A stretch of DNA of 64,000 bases from Azospirillum cavernae (GTDB taxonomy: Bacteria; Pseudomonadota; Alphaproteobacteria; Azospirillales; Azospirillaceae). Each line of letters opens with the position of its first letter. Within the stretch, counting starts at the first letter, position 1. Location of the stretch: positions 885,001-949,000 of the forward strand of contig NZ_QYUL01000001.1 of the NCBI RefSeq assembly GCF_003590795.1, in the 5' to 3' direction. The notes beneath the pieces are model-generated. The model had not been told where the DNA came from. It saw only the letters and a list, made by a program, of their open reading frames with translations, and ran no database searches. This document shows positions 29,959 through 39,005 of the stretch, in pieces. The translations under genes and the position numbers were made by a program.

Positions 29959-30786
29959 TCACGCCCAAGCCGGTTGGCCCAACAGGATGTTGGAGACGAA
30001 CTTCACCCCCGGATAGGCCAGCGTCAGCAACAGATAGGCGATCAGCACCAGCCGCGCCGCCGTCCGCCCGCGCATGCCGGTGCGGTATTGGGCGAACAGC
30101 AGGACGCCGACCACCACGAAGGTCGCCAACGACAGCAGCGTCTTGTGATCGACGCGCAACGGCATCTGTTCGAAATGCAGCACGGCCATGCCGCTCGCGA
30201 GACCGACGCCCAACACGACCTCCGACGCCACCAGCAGGGCGACCTGCAAACGCTCGCTCTCCGCCACCGGCGGCAGGAAGCGGGTCAGCGGAGTCGGGCG
30301 CTTGCTCTTCAACGCCCGCTCTTGCAGGAAGGCGGCGAGCGAGGCGACGGCGCTCAAGGTCAGCAGGGCGTAGGTGAAGACCGACACGGCGATGTGCAGG
30401 TCGATCCACACACCCGGCGCGCCTCCGCGCAACACCGGGGCGGGCGCGTCCTCCGTCAGGGTCGCCAGCGCGCCGACCACCAGCAGATAGGGCAGCAGCA
30501 GCGGGGCCAGCCGCCACGCCGCCCGGTGAAAGCGGCTGAGCGGCAGAAACAGCGCCATGCAGGCGGCGACCGTCACCCACAGCGCCGTGGAAAAGCCGGT
30601 CTGCCATTGCCCGGCGACCTGAAGAGCCGCCCACATGCCCGGCCCGGCGGCGGCCAACAGCAACGCCCCCCAAAAGGCCCAGCCACGCCCATCCTCCCCC
30701 CGACCGGCGACGCGGCGGTAGGGGTAGATCGACGCCGGCAACAGCGCCAGCAAAGCCGTGAGGCTCAAAAGAAAATTCTGCGACAT
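29959..30786 (-). CDS. CcsA/HemX-type inner membrane protein (YpjD-like)
   Basis: This 275-residue protein has about eight hydrophobic segments. The WxDLHIAVSVFTYALLTLSAVASL region and HKTLLSLATFVVVGVLLFAQYRTGMRG match the cytochrome c assembly (CcsA/CcmC) domain, with His residues that can bind haem. This small standalone form is found next to unrelated genes in many proteobacteria, and its role in haem handling is inferred. The ATG at 30786 fits the first membrane helix; longer open frames upstream are non-coding. Divergent from ispDF. Confidence 0.85.
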   Translation of the reverse strand: MSQNFLLSLTALLALLPASIYPYRRVAGRGEDGRGWAFWGALLLAAAGPGMWAALQVAGQWQTGFSTALWVTVAACMALFLPLSRFHRAAWRLAPLLLPYLLVVGALATLTEDAPAPVLRGGAPGVWIDLHIAVSVFTYALLTLSAVASLAAFLQERALKSKRPTPLTRFLPPVAESERLQVALLVASEVVLGVGLASGMAVLHFEQMPLRVDHKTLLSLATFVVVGVLLFAQYRTGMRGRTAARLVLIAYLLLTLAYPGVKFVSNILLGQPAWA

Positions 30787-30940
30787 CAGGCCGACCGCGC
30801 TCCTGTTTCCCGCTGCCGCGATCCCGAGCGCCGCCCCGATGGGGGCGCGCCGGTCGCGGGTCTTGGCGGAACCACGGCGACAGGCTAGGCTCCGCCGCGA
30901 TCCCGTCAAGTGTCCTTGACGTCCTTTTACGGTTTGTCCC

Positions 30941-32116
30941 ATGCCCGCCAGCGCGCCCCTGCCCTGCATCGCCCTCATCGTCGCCGGTGGTTCCGGCCAG
31001 CGTTTCGGGGCGGAGCGGCCCAAACAATATCTCGACCTGCTCGGCAAACCGATCCTGCGCCACACCTTGGACGCCTTCCTCAACCACCCCCGGATCACCG
31101 GCGTGCAGGTGGTGATCGACCCGGCGTGGCGCGCGCAGTATGACCGCGCCGTCGCCGGTCTGACCCTGCCGGAGCCGGTGACGGGCGGCGCGACCCGGCA
31201 GGATTCCGTGCGCAACGGGCTGGAGGCGCTGGCCGCGCTGGCCGCCCCGCCCGCCCGCGTGCTGATCCACGACGCCGCCCGCCCGTTGACCGACGCGGCG
31301 ACCATCGGCGCCGTCATCGACGCGCTGGACGAGACGCCTGGCGCCGTCGCCGCCGTTCCGGTGGCCGACACGCTCAAACGCGGCGCCCAAGGGCTGGTCG
31401 GGGCCACGGTGGACCGCGACGGGCTGTGGCGGGCGCAGACCCCGCAGGGCTTCCGCTTCGCCGACATTCTGGGCGCCCACCGCGCCGCCGCCGGGCTGGC
31501 CCTGACCGACGACGCGGCGGTCGCCGAACAGGCCGGGTTGCCGGTGCGCCTCATCCCCGCCAAAGAGGACAATTTCAAGGTGACGACCCCCGATGATCTG
31601 ACCCGCGCCGCCCGCGTCCTGATGGCTGAGCTGGGCGACATCCGCACCGGCACGGGCTTTGACGTTCACCGCTTCACCGAGGGGGATTTCGTCACGCTGT
31701 GCGGCCTGCGCGTGCCGCACGACCAGGGGCTGGACGGCCATTCCGACGCCGACGTCGGGCTGCACGCGCTGACCGACGCTCTTTTGGGCGCGCTGGCCGC
31801 CGGGGACATCGGCAGCCATTTTCCGCCCAGCGATCCGCGTTGGCGCGGGGCCGACAGCGCCCGATTCCTGCGCCACGCCGCCGACCTTGTGGCCGAACGC
31901 GGCGGGATCATCGCCCACGCCGACGTCACCATCATTTGCGAGCGCCCCAAAGTCGGCCCGCACCGCGCGGCGATGGCCGCCCGGATCGCCGACATTTTGG
32001 GAATCGCCGAGAACCGCGTCAGCGTAAAGGCGACGACCACCGAACGGCTGGGCTTCACCGGGCGCGGCGAGGGAATCGCCGCCCAGGCGGTCGCCACCAT
32101 CCGCCTTCCGGGGTGA
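30941..32116 (+). CDS. ispDF: Bifunctional MEP cytidylyltransferase / MEcPP synthase IspDF
   Basis: This 391-residue fusion of two non-consecutive steps of the MEP isoprenoid pathway is common in alphaproteobacteria. The IspD part (1-230) has [30 protein letters not shown] and TPQGFR. The IspF part (about 235-391) has GTGFDVHRF (metal-binding Asp/His), [20 protein letters not shown] and [15 protein letters not shown]. The start ATG is the first in frame. A pair of palindromic repeats follows the stop. Confidence 0.97.
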   Translation: MPASAPLPCIALIVAGGSGQRFGAERPKQYLDLLGKPILRHTLDAFLNHPRITGVQVVIDPAWRAQYDRAVAGLTLPEPVTGGATRQDSVRNGLEALAALAAPPARVLIHDAARPLTDAATIGAVIDALDETPGAVAAVPVADTLKRGAQGLVGATVDRDGLWRAQTPQGFRFADILGAHRAAAGLALTDDAAVAEQAGLPVRLIPAKEDNFKVTTPDDLTRAARVLMAELGDIRTGTGFDVHRFTEGDFVTLCGLRVPHDQGLDGHSDADVGLHALTDALLGALAAGDIGSHFPPSDPRWRGADSARFLRHAADLVAERGGIIAHADVTIICERPKVGPHRAAMAARIADILGIAENRVSVKATTTERLGFTGRGEGIAAQAVATIRLPG

Positions 32117-32163
32117 TGGTCAATGGCGCGCCGGGATGGCTTCCGGGATCGCCGACAATCGGG

Positions 32164-32206
32164 TTAGAGCGCCGTGCGCCAAATCTGAAACAGCACAGCG
32201 CTCTAA
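32164..32206. repeat. Palindromic intergenic element, type 1
   Basis: Ends TTAGAGCGC / GCGCTCTAA pair over 9 bp, with a further GTGC/GCAC inner stem. It lies 48 bases after ispDF and may act as a terminator or a dispersed REP-like repeat. There is no T-run. Confidence 0.6.
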
Positions 32207-32220
32207 GCTTTGATTTAGCG

Positions 32221-32265
32221 AGCGGATTCACGCTTCAAATCGATTCCGATTTTACGCGATCCGCT
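32221..32265. repeat. Palindromic intergenic element, type 2
   Basis: The outer arms AGCGGAT / ATCCGCT and inner arms AAATCG / CGATTT make a two-tier imperfect palindrome. It stands next to type 1, and both fit small dispersed repeats of alphaproteobacterial chromosomes. Confidence 0.6.
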
Positions 32266-32311
32266 CTAGACTGCCGTTGCGTTGAAAAAACGTTCCCGGA
32301 GAAGAGCTTCC

Positions 32312-32815
32312 ATGTTCCCCGATCTCATCCGCGATCTCGCCGCCCAGACGCTCGCCGAATATGGGTTGTCCGGCTACATGCTGGCGACGGCGGAATCCTG
32401 CACGGGCGGGTTGATCGCCGGGGCGCTGACCGACATCGCCGGATCGTCAAAGGTGGTGGATCGCGGCTTCGTCACCTACACCAACATCGCCAAGACGGAA
32501 ATGCTGCGGGTGCCCGCCAGCCTGCTGCACGCCCATGGCGCCGTCAGCCCGGAGGTGGCGGTGGCCATGGCGGTGGGGGCCTTGGCGCGCTCGCGCGCCG
32601 ACGTGACGGTGGCGGTGACGGGAATCGCCGGGCCGGACGGCGGAACCCCGGAAAAGCCGGTTGGCCGCGTCTACATCGCCACCGCCGTGCGCGGCGGCGA
32701 CGCGCGGGCCAAGGAATACACCTTCCCCGGCGACCGCAGCGCCGTGCGACTGGCGACGGTGCAGGCGGCGTTGGAGCGGCTGCGTCTCGCCCGGCCGACG
32801 GGAAGCTTCCGATAA
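32312..32815 (+). CDS. pncC: CinA C-terminal amidase domain protein (PncC-like)
   Basis: This 167-residue stand-alone form lacks the N-terminal CinA (MoCF) domain. It shows the conserved TAESCTGGLIAGALTDIAGSS, GFVTYTNIAKTEML and TGIAGPDGGTPEKPVGRVYIA motifs of nicotinamide-nucleotide amidohydrolase, which turns NMN into nicotinic acid mononucleotide. The ATG at 32312 follows GGAGAAGAG; the frame opens 30 bases earlier. It is convergent with the RatA-like gene, 6 bases apart. Confidence 0.92.
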   Translation: MFPDLIRDLAAQTLAEYGLSGYMLATAESCTGGLIAGALTDIAGSSKVVDRGFVTYTNIAKTEMLRVPASLLHAHGAVSPEVAVAMAVGALARSRADVTVAVTGIAGPDGGTPEKPVGRVYIATAVRGGDARAKEYTFPGDRSAVRLATVQAALERLRLARPTGSFR

Positions 32816-32821
32816 GGAGTC

Positions 32822-33268
32822 TCAGCGCTCAGGCGGGCGGCCGTAAAGCTGATCGGCCCGCGTCTCGAAGGCCTGGACCATGCGGCGCACCGCCTCGTTG
32901 AACAGCAGGCCCATGATTTTTTGCAGCATTTTGGAGCGGAATTCGAAATCGACGTAGAAATCGACGCAGCAGCCGCCCTCATGCTCCAGGAAAATCCAGT
33001 GGTTGTTCAGATACTGGAACGGCCCGTCGGTGTACTGAACGTTGATGCGGCTTTCGGCCTCGTTCAGTTCGACCCGTGAGGTGAAGCGTTCGCGGACCAT
33101 CTTGAAACCGATGATGAGGTCCGCGAACATCACGACGCCTTCGCGCTTGCGGATGCGGGACGCCAAACACCAGGGCAGAAATTCGGGATATTTCTCCACA
33201 TCGGCGACCAGCGCGTACATTTGCTGCGGCGTGTAGGGAAGTATCTTCTTTTCCGCGTGCGTCGGCAT
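32822..33268 (-). CDS. RatA / COQ10-type START-domain protein
   Basis: This 148-residue helix-grip protein shows YTPQQMYALVADVEKYPEFLPWC, the FKMVRERFTSRVELNE core and FEFRSKMLQKIMGLLFNEA. This family includes E. coli RatA and the mitochondrial COQ10 ubiquinone chaperone; in an alphaproteobacterium a quinone-binding role is more likely than toxin action. It lies 21 bases downstream of lipA, probably in the same transcript. Confidence 0.9.
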   Translation of the reverse strand: MPTHAEKKILPYTPQQMYALVADVEKYPEFLPWCLASRIRKREGVVMFADLIIGFKMVRERFTSRVELNEAESRINVQYTDGPFQYLNNHWIFLEHEGGCCVDFYVDFEFRSKMLQKIMGLLFNEAVRRMVQAFETRADQLYGRPPER

Positions 33269-33289
33269 TCCCGTACCCTGTCCTGTCCC

Positions 33290-34246
33290 TTATCCCGCCG
33301 CGATCCCCAGCTTGCGCAGCCGGGCGTCCCGCAGCTTTTCGAAATCGGCGCCCGCGTGGTAGGACGAGCGCGTCAAGGGCGACGACGCCACCAGCAGGAA
33401 GCCCTTGCCACGGCCCACCGTCGAATAGCCGTCGAATTCCTCCGGCGTCACGAAGCGGTCAACCGCCACATGCTTGGGCGTCGGCTGGAGATACTGCCCA
33501 ATCGTCAAAAAGTCCACATCGGCGGCGCGCAGATCATCCATCACCTGCCCGACCTCCTCCTTCGTCTCGCCCAGACCGGCCATCATGCCGGATTTGGTGA
33601 AGATCGTCGGATCCAGCTCCTTCACCCGCGCCAGCAATTGCAGCGAGGTGAAATAGCGGGCGCCCGGACGGATCGTCGGGTACAGGCGCGGAACGGTTTC
33701 CAGATTGTGGTTGAACACGTCGGGCTTGGCGGCGACCACCACCTCCAACGCGCCCTTCTTCTTCTGGAAATCGGGCGTCAGGATTTCAATCGTGGTGTTG
33801 GGCGAGGCGGCGCGCACGGCGCGGATGGTGCGGGCGAAATGCTCCGCCCCGCCATCGTCCAGATCGTCACGGTCCACCGAGGTGATGACGACGTGGTGCA
33901 GCTTCAACTGACCGACGGCCTCCGCCACCTTCTCCGGCTCATGCGGGTCGAGCTTGTCGGGGCGTCCGGTCTCGACGTTGCAGAAGGCGCAGCCGCGCGT
34001 GCAGATCGCGCCCAAGATCATGAAGGTGGCGTGCTTCTGCTTCCAGCATTCGCCGATGTTCGGGCAGGCCGCCTCTTCGCAGACGGTGTTCAGCTTGAGG
34101 CCGCGCATCAGGCTGCGGGTCTCGTTGTATTCCTGGCTCATCGGCGCCTTGACGCGAATCCAGGCGGGCTTGCGCTGGATCGGGTTGTCGGGCTTGTGGG
34201 CCTTTTCGGGGTGGCGCGGCTTTTCGGTCTGGTCGACGAGGGACAT
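33290..34246 (-). CDS. lipA: Lipoyl synthase
   Basis: This 318-residue radical-SAM enzyme inserts two sulfur atoms into octanoyl chains on lipoyl domains. The auxiliary cluster Cys are in [12 protein letters not shown] and the radical-SAM Cys in [10 protein letters not shown] (CxxxCxxC). The C-terminal RSSYHA motif with the essential Ser is present ([12 protein letters not shown]). Its neighbours are the PDH genes whose E2 and E1-beta subunits need lipoate. 236 bases separate it from lpdA. Confidence 0.98.
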   Translation of the reverse strand: MSLVDQTEKPRHPEKAHKPDNPIQRKPAWIRVKAPMSQEYNETRSLMRGLKLNTVCEEAACPNIGECWKQKHATFMILGAICTRGCAFCNVETGRPDKLDPHEPEKVAEAVGQLKLHHVVITSVDRDDLDDGGAEHFARTIRAVRAASPNTTIEILTPDFQKKKGALEVVVAAKPDVFNHNLETVPRLYPTIRPGARYFTSLQLLARVKELDPTIFTKSGMMAGLGETKEEVGQVMDDLRAADVDFLTIGQYLQPTPKHVAVDRFVTPEEFDGYSTVGRGKGFLLVASSPLTRSSYHAGADFEKLRDARLRKLGIAAG

Positions 34247-34418
34247 GGCTGAAAGACTCCCGACGGCCGACGACAGGGCGGCCCCGAAGGAATGAACGGA
34301 AAAAGCGGTCAGACCCGCCCTTCAGGCGGAAACAGCTCGGGCGGATAGGCCGGATCGCGCGCCCGGTCAAGGGTGAACGCGACCTGTCCAGACCCGCAGA
34401 CGCCCATTCCCATCACAG

Positions 34419-34450
34419 CGTCATGCCCGGCGCAAGGGCCGGGCATGACG
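34419..34450. repeat. Inverted repeat after lpdA
   Basis: A perfect 13-bp stem (34419-34431 with 34438-34450) has a 6-base loop. It is 33 bases past the lpdA stop and has no T-run, so it is either a Rho-assisted stop or a dispersed GC-rich palindrome. Confidence 0.6.
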
Positions 34451-34482
34451 TCGCGACGAAAGAACGGCGATCCTAAGCCTGT

Positions 34483-35871
34483 TTAGAAGTGGATCGCGCG
34501 GCCATAGGCATCAAGGACCGACTCATGCATCATTTCCGACAGGGTCGGGTGCGGGAACACCGTGTGCATCAGTTCGGCCTCGGTCGTCTCCATGGTCTTG
34601 GCGACGCCGTAACCCTGGATCAGCTCCGTGACCTCGGCCCCGATCATGTGGGCGCCGAGCAATTCGCCGGTCTTGGCGTCGAAGATGGTCTTGACCAGAC
34701 CCTCCGGTTCGCCAAGCGCGATGGCCTTGCCGTTGCCCATGAAGGGGAAGCGACCGACCTTCAGCTCATACCCCAGCTCCTTGGCCTTCTTCTCCGTCAG
34801 GCCGACCGAGGCGACCTGGGGATGGGAATAGGTGCAGCCGGGGATGTTGCGGACGTTCAGCGGGTGTGGATGCTTGCCCGCGATGTGTTCCGCGACGATC
34901 ACGCCCTCGTGGCTGGCCTTGTGGGCGAGCCAGGGCGCGCCGGTGACGTCGCCGATGGCGTACACGCCCGGCTCGTCCGTCTCGCAATATTGGTTGGCCA
35001 GGATGTGGCCACGGTCGGTCTTGACCTTGGTGGTTTCCAGCCCGAGATTTTCGGTGTTCGGTGAGATGCCGACGGCGACGATCACGCGGTCCACCGTGAT
35101 GTCTTCGATCTTGCCGCCATGCTCGACGGCGACCGTCACGTTGTCGGCGCCCTTGCGCAGGTTCCCGGCCTTGCCGCCGGTGATGACGCGCATCCCCTGC
35201 TTTTCAAACGCCTTGCGGGCGAGGCCGGAGATTTCCTCATCCTCAACCGGGAGGATGCGGTCCATCACCTCGACCACCGTCACCTTGGCGCCCAGCGCGT
35301 TGTAGAAGCTGGCGAACTCGATGCCGATGGCGCCCGAGCCGATGACCAGCAGCGACTTCGGCATGACGTCGGGCGTCATCGCCTTGCGGTAGGTCCAGAC
35401 CAGCTTGCCGTCGTCTTCCAGGCCGGGCAGCGTGCGGGCGCGGGCGCCCGTCGCGATGATGATGTGCTTGGCCCCAAAGGTGCCGACCGGAGCCGATCCC
35501 TTCGTCACCGCCACCAGGCCCTTGCCCGCCAGCTTGGCGGCGCCCTCGATGACCGTGACCTTGTTCTTCTTCAACAGATGCTTGACGCCGCCGTTGAGCT
35601 GACCGGCGACCTTGCGCGAGCGCTGGACGACCTTGTCCAGGTCGAAGGTCGGGTTCTGCACGACCAGACCGTAATCGGCGGCGTGTTTGGCCAGATGCAG
35701 CACTTCGGCCGAGCGCAGCAGCGCCTTGGTCGGAATGCAGCCCCAGTTCAGGCAGATGCCGCCGAGGTTTTCACGCTCGATGACGGCGGTGTGCAGGCCA
35801 AGCTGCGCGGCGCGGATCGCCGCCACGTAACCGCCCGGCCCGCCGCCGATGACGATGACGTCGTAATTCAT
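34483..35871 (-). CDS. lpdA: Dihydrolipoyl dehydrogenase (PDH E3)
   Basis: This 462-residue FAD enzyme reoxidises dihydrolipoamide and makes NADH. Evidence is the FAD-binding IGGGPGGYVAAIRAAQLG, the redox disulfide GGICLNWGCIPTKALL, the NAD-binding VIGSGAIGIEFASFYNALGA and the C-terminal HPHPTLSE with the catalytic His. The ATG at 35871 (MNYDVIVIGGG) fits the family best; an ATG at 35895 directly abutting the chorismate mutase stop would add eight residues. Last gene of the PDH operon. Confidence 0.96.
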   Translation of the reverse strand: MNYDVIVIGGGPGGYVAAIRAAQLGLHTAVIERENLGGICLNWGCIPTKALLRSAEVLHLAKHAADYGLVVQNPTFDLDKVVQRSRKVAGQLNGGVKHLLKKNKVTVIEGAAKLAGKGLVAVTKGSAPVGTFGAKHIIIATGARARTLPGLEDDGKLVWTYRKAMTPDVMPKSLLVIGSGAIGIEFASFYNALGAKVTVVEVMDRILPVEDEEISGLARKAFEKQGMRVITGGKAGNLRKGADNVTVAVEHGGKIEDITVDRVIVAVGISPNTENLGLETTKVKTDRGHILANQYCETDEPGVYAIGDVTGAPWLAHKASHEGVIVAEHIAGKHPHPLNVRNIPGCTYSHPQVASVGLTEKKAKELGYELKVGRFPFMGNGKAIALGEPEGLVKTIFDAKTGELLGAHMIGAEVTELIQGYGVAKTMETTEAELMHTVFPHPTLSEMMHESVLDAYGRAIHF

Positions 35872-35895
35872 GTCGGCCAAGGGTGTTCTCCCCAT

Positions 35896-36198
35896 TCAGG
35901 AGCGAGGCGCGTCCTGGGTTCCGGCGGCAAAGATGCCCTCTTCGACCCGGCACGCCTCGTCGATGATCGTCTGGTACAGGGTGGCCATGAAAGCCGGATC
36001 CAGGCCATGCGCCTTGCCGCGCTCCGCCGCCCGCGCCTTGACCGCTTCGACGCGGTCGGGCAGGACGGCGGGCAAGCCTTCCGCCTGTTTCACCACGGCG
36101 ACGCGGTGGACGACGGACAGGCGTTTTCCCAGCAACGCGACGATCTCGTCGTCGATGGCGTCGATCTCGGCGCGCAGCGGGGCAAGGCTGTTGGACAA
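35896..36198 (-). CDS. AroQ-type chorismate mutase, stand-alone
   Basis: This 100-residue all-helical protein has the AroQ pattern: LRAEIDAIDDEIVALLGKRL (Arg9 and Arg26 as active-site candidates), VAVVKQ (Lys37), LPDRVEAV (Asp48/Arg49) and a C-terminal helix with Gln77. It should convert chorismate to prephenate; isochorismate-pyruvate lyase (PchB-like) is the alternative. It sits between pdhC (gap 21) and lpdA (gap 24) on the same strand, so it is co-transcribed with pyruvate dehydrogenase, an unexpected context. No signal peptide, hence cytoplasmic. Confidence 0.85.
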   Translation of the reverse strand: MSNSLAPLRAEIDAIDDEIVALLGKRLSVVHRVAVVKQAEGLPAVLPDRVEAVKARAAERGKAHGLDPAFMATLYQTIIDEACRVEEGIFAAGTQDAPRS

Positions 36199-36219
36199 GT
36201 TCCGGCTCCCTCGGTCTGG

Positions 36220-37530
36220 TTACAGCAGCATCGACAACGGATCCTCGACCAGCTTCTTGAAAGCCGCAAGGAATTCCGCGCCGACCGCGCCGTCCACCAC
36301 GCGGTGATCGACCGACAGGGTGCAGCTCATCACCGTGGCGACGGCCAACGCGCCGTTCTTCACCACCGGACGCTGTTCGCCCGCGCCCACCGCCAGGATG
36401 CAGCCCTGGGGCGGGTTGATGATCGCCGCGAACTCCTTCACCCCGAACATGCCGAGGTTGGAGATCGAGAAGGTGCCGCCCTGGAACTCTTCCGGCTTCA
36501 GCTTGCCGTCGCGGGCGCGCTTGGCCAGATCCTTCATCTCGGACGAGATTTGGGCCAGACCCTTGCCCTCGGCCTTCTTGATGATCGGGGTGATCAGGCC
36601 GGTCGGGGTGGCGACCGCCACCGACACGTCGGCGTGGTCATATTGCAGGATCGCCTCGTCGGTCCAGGCGGCGTTGGCCGCCGGAACCTTCTTCAGCGCC
36701 AGCGCGACCGCGCGGATGACGAAATCGTTGACCGACAGCTTGTAGGCGTCCGACCGGCTGTTCAGCTCCGTCCGCGTCTTCAACAGAGCGTCGAGTTCGA
36801 TGTCGACGGTCAGGTAGAAGTGCGGGACGGTCTGCTTGGCCTCGCCCAGACGACGGGCGATGACCTTGCGCATGCCGCTGTTCGGGATGGCCGTGTAGGT
36901 CATGCCGAGCTTGTCGGACAGATCCTTCGCGTCCACGCCAGCGGCCTTCGGGGCCGGAGCGGCGGCGACCGGGGCCGGAGCCGCGACCGGAGCGGCGGCG
37001 GCGACCGGAGTCGCAACGGCCTTCGCCGGACCGGCGGCCTTGGCGGCCTCCACGTCGGCCTTGACGATCCGGCCGTTCGGGCCGGTGCCCTTAACCAACT
37101 TCAGGTCAACGCCCGCCTGTTCGGCGATGCGGCGGGCCAGCGGGCTGGCGAACACGCGCGCTCCCGTCGCCGGAGCGGCGGCGGGAGCCGTCGCCGCGAC
37201 CGGAGCCGCAACGGCGGCGACCGGGGCAGCGACCGGAGCCGCAACGGCAACCGGGGCTGGAGCGGCGGACAAGGCGCTGTCGTCCTCGCCCTCTTCCAGC
37301 AGGATGGCGATGGGGGTGTTCACCGCCACGCCCTGGGTTCCGGCGGGAACCAGGATCTTGCCCAAACGGCCTTCCTCGACCGCTTCGACTTCCATCGTCG
37401 CCTTGTCGGTTTCGATCTCGGCGAGAACGTCGCCGGACTTCACCGTGTCGCCTTCCTTCTTCAGCCACTTGGCGAGGTTGCCCTCGGTCATCGTGGGGGA
37501 GAGGGCGGGCATCAGAATCTGAACGGTCAT
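36220..37530 (-). CDS. pdhC: Dihydrolipoyllysine acetyltransferase (PDH E2)
   Basis: This 436-residue protein has an N-terminal lipoyl domain (1-80) with the lipoylated Lys in [13 protein letters not shown] 55-residue Ala/Pro/Val linker follows, then an E3/E1-binding domain (FASPLARRIAEQAGVDL), a second linker and the catalytic domain with SVNDFVIRAVALAL and the HxxxDG active site in LSVDHRVVDGAVG. It makes acetyl-CoA and forms the PDH core. The lipoyl domain is close to that of PdhB at protein level. Confidence 0.97.
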   Translation of the reverse strand: MTVQILMPALSPTMTEGNLAKWLKKEGDTVKSGDVLAEIETDKATMEVEAVEEGRLGKILVPAGTQGVAVNTPIAILLEEGEDDSALSAAPAPVAVAAPVAAPVAAVAAPVAATAPAAAPATGARVFASPLARRIAEQAGVDLKLVKGTGPNGRIVKADVEAAKAAGPAKAVATPVAAAAPVAAPAPVAAAPAPKAAGVDAKDLSDKLGMTYTAIPNSGMRKVIARRLGEAKQTVPHFYLTVDIELDALLKTRTELNSRSDAYKLSVNDFVIRAVALALKKVPAANAAWTDEAILQYDHADVSVAVATPTGLITPIIKKAEGKGLAQISSEMKDLAKRARDGKLKPEEFQGGTFSISNLGMFGVKEFAAIINPPQGCILAVGAGEQRPVVKNGALAVATVMSCTLSVDHRVVDGAVGAEFLAAFKKLVEDPLSMLL

Positions 37531-37546
37531 CGTGTCAGCCCTCCTC

Positions 37547-38926
37547 TCAACGGTAGCAGGCGCGCTTGGCGGCCTTGACGATGTCGTCCACCTGCGGCAA
37601 CGCCAATTTTTCCAGATTGGCGGCGTAGGGCATCGGCACGTCCAGACCGGCCACGCGGATCACCGGCGCGTCGAGATAATCAAACGCCTGCTCCATCATC
37701 AGCGCGGCCATTTCAGAGCCGATGCCGGCAAACGGCCAGCCTTCTTCGACCGAGACCAGACGGTTGGTCTTCTTGACGCTGTTGACGATGGTCGCGGTGT
37801 CGAGCGGACGGATCGTGCGCAGGTTGATCACCTCCGCGTCGATGCCCTCCTTGGCCAGAATCTCGGCGGCGGCCAGCGCGTGACCGACCATGATCGAGAA
37901 GGCGGTGATGGTCACGTCCTTGCCGGGACGCTCGATCTTGGCCTTGCCGATGGGCAGCACGAACTCTTCGTCGTCGGGAACCTCGAAGCTCTGGCCGTAG
38001 AGGATCTCGTTTTCCAGGAAGACGACCGGGTTCGGATCGCGGATCGCCGCCTTCAACAGGCCCTTGGCGTCCGACGCCGACCAGGGGGCGATGACCTTCA
38101 GACCCGGACAATGGGCGTACCAGGAGGCGTAGCACTGCGAATGCTGCGCGCCGACGCGGGCGGCGGCGCCGTTCGGGCCACGGAACACGATGGGGCTGCC
38201 CATCTGGCCGCCCGACATGTAGAGCGTCTTGGCGGCGGAGTTGATGATGTGGTCAATCGCCTGCATGGCGAAGTTGAACGTCATGAACTCGACGATCGGA
38301 CGCAGGCCCTTGAAGGACGCGCCGACGCCCAAACCGGCGAAGCCGATTTCGGTGATCGGCGTGTCGATGACGCGGCTGTCGCCAAATTCCTGCAACAGGC
38401 CCTGCGTGACCTTGTAGGCGCCCTGATACTGGGCGACCTCTTCGCCCATGACGAACACCTTGTCGTCACGGCGCATTTCCTCGGCCATCGCGTCGCGCAG
38501 CGCTTCGCGAACCGTGCGCTTGGTGGTCTTGGCGAAGAACTTGTCCTCGTCCGACTCCGGCGCGGCGATGGGGGCCGCCGGAACCGTCGGCGCGGCGGCG
38601 ACCGGAGCGGCTTCCGCCACGACCGGGGCCGGAGCGGCGGCGGGGGCCGGAGCCGCGCTCTTGCTCAGCGCGCTGTCGTCCTCGCCCTCTTCCAACAGGA
38701 TGGCGATGGGGGTGTTCACCGCCACATTGTCGGTGCCTTCGGCGATCAGGATCTTGCCGACGCGGCCTTCATCGACCGCCTCGACTTCCATCGTCGCCTT
38801 GTCGGTTTCGATCTCGGCGAGGACGTCGCCGGACTTCACCGAATCACCTTCTTTTTTCAGCCATTTCGCCAGCTTCCCCTCGGTCATGGTGGGGGACAGG
38901 GCTGGCATGAGCACTTCGATCGGCAT
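37547..38926 (-). CDS. pdhB: Pyruvate dehydrogenase E1 beta subunit with N-terminal lipoyl domain
   Basis: This 459-residue protein has residues 1-80 as a lipoyl domain ([12 protein letters not shown]), then a Pro/Ala linker, then the transketolase-like beta subunit ([48 protein letters not shown]-terminal [14 protein letters not shown]). The lipoyl fusion on E1-beta is a known alphaproteobacterial variant. With PdhA it decarboxylates pyruvate using thiamine diphosphate. It ends 16 bases before pdhC. Confidence 0.97.
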   Translation of the reverse strand: MPIEVLMPALSPTMTEGKLAKWLKKEGDSVKSGDVLAEIETDKATMEVEAVDEGRVGKILIAEGTDNVAVNTPIAILLEEGEDDSALSKSAAPAPAAAPAPVVAEAAPVAAAPTVPAAPIAAPESDEDKFFAKTTKRTVREALRDAMAEEMRRDDKVFVMGEEVAQYQGAYKVTQGLLQEFGDSRVIDTPITEIGFAGLGVGASFKGLRPIVEFMTFNFAMQAIDHIINSAAKTLYMSGGQMGSPIVFRGPNGAAARVGAQHSQCYASWYAHCPGLKVIAPWSASDAKGLLKAAIRDPNPVVFLENEILYGQSFEVPDDEEFVLPIGKAKIERPGKDVTITAFSIMVGHALAAAEILAKEGIDAEVINLRTIRPLDTATIVNSVKKTNRLVSVEEGWPFAGIGSEMAALMMEQAFDYLDAPVIRVAGLDVPMPYAANLEKLALPQVDDIVKAAKRACYR

Positions 38927-39005
38927 TCCTCAACCTCCGGCGGCGCGGGGAGTCCGGTTTCCCGTCCCTCTGGCGCCGCTCCCGCTGTTCGTTGATCGTC
39001 TAGGA

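Noticed and set aside
35119-37578. An 819-codon plus-strand open frame opposite lpdA and pdhC
   Set aside because: Shadow of PDH genes whose motifs are unmistakable on minus.
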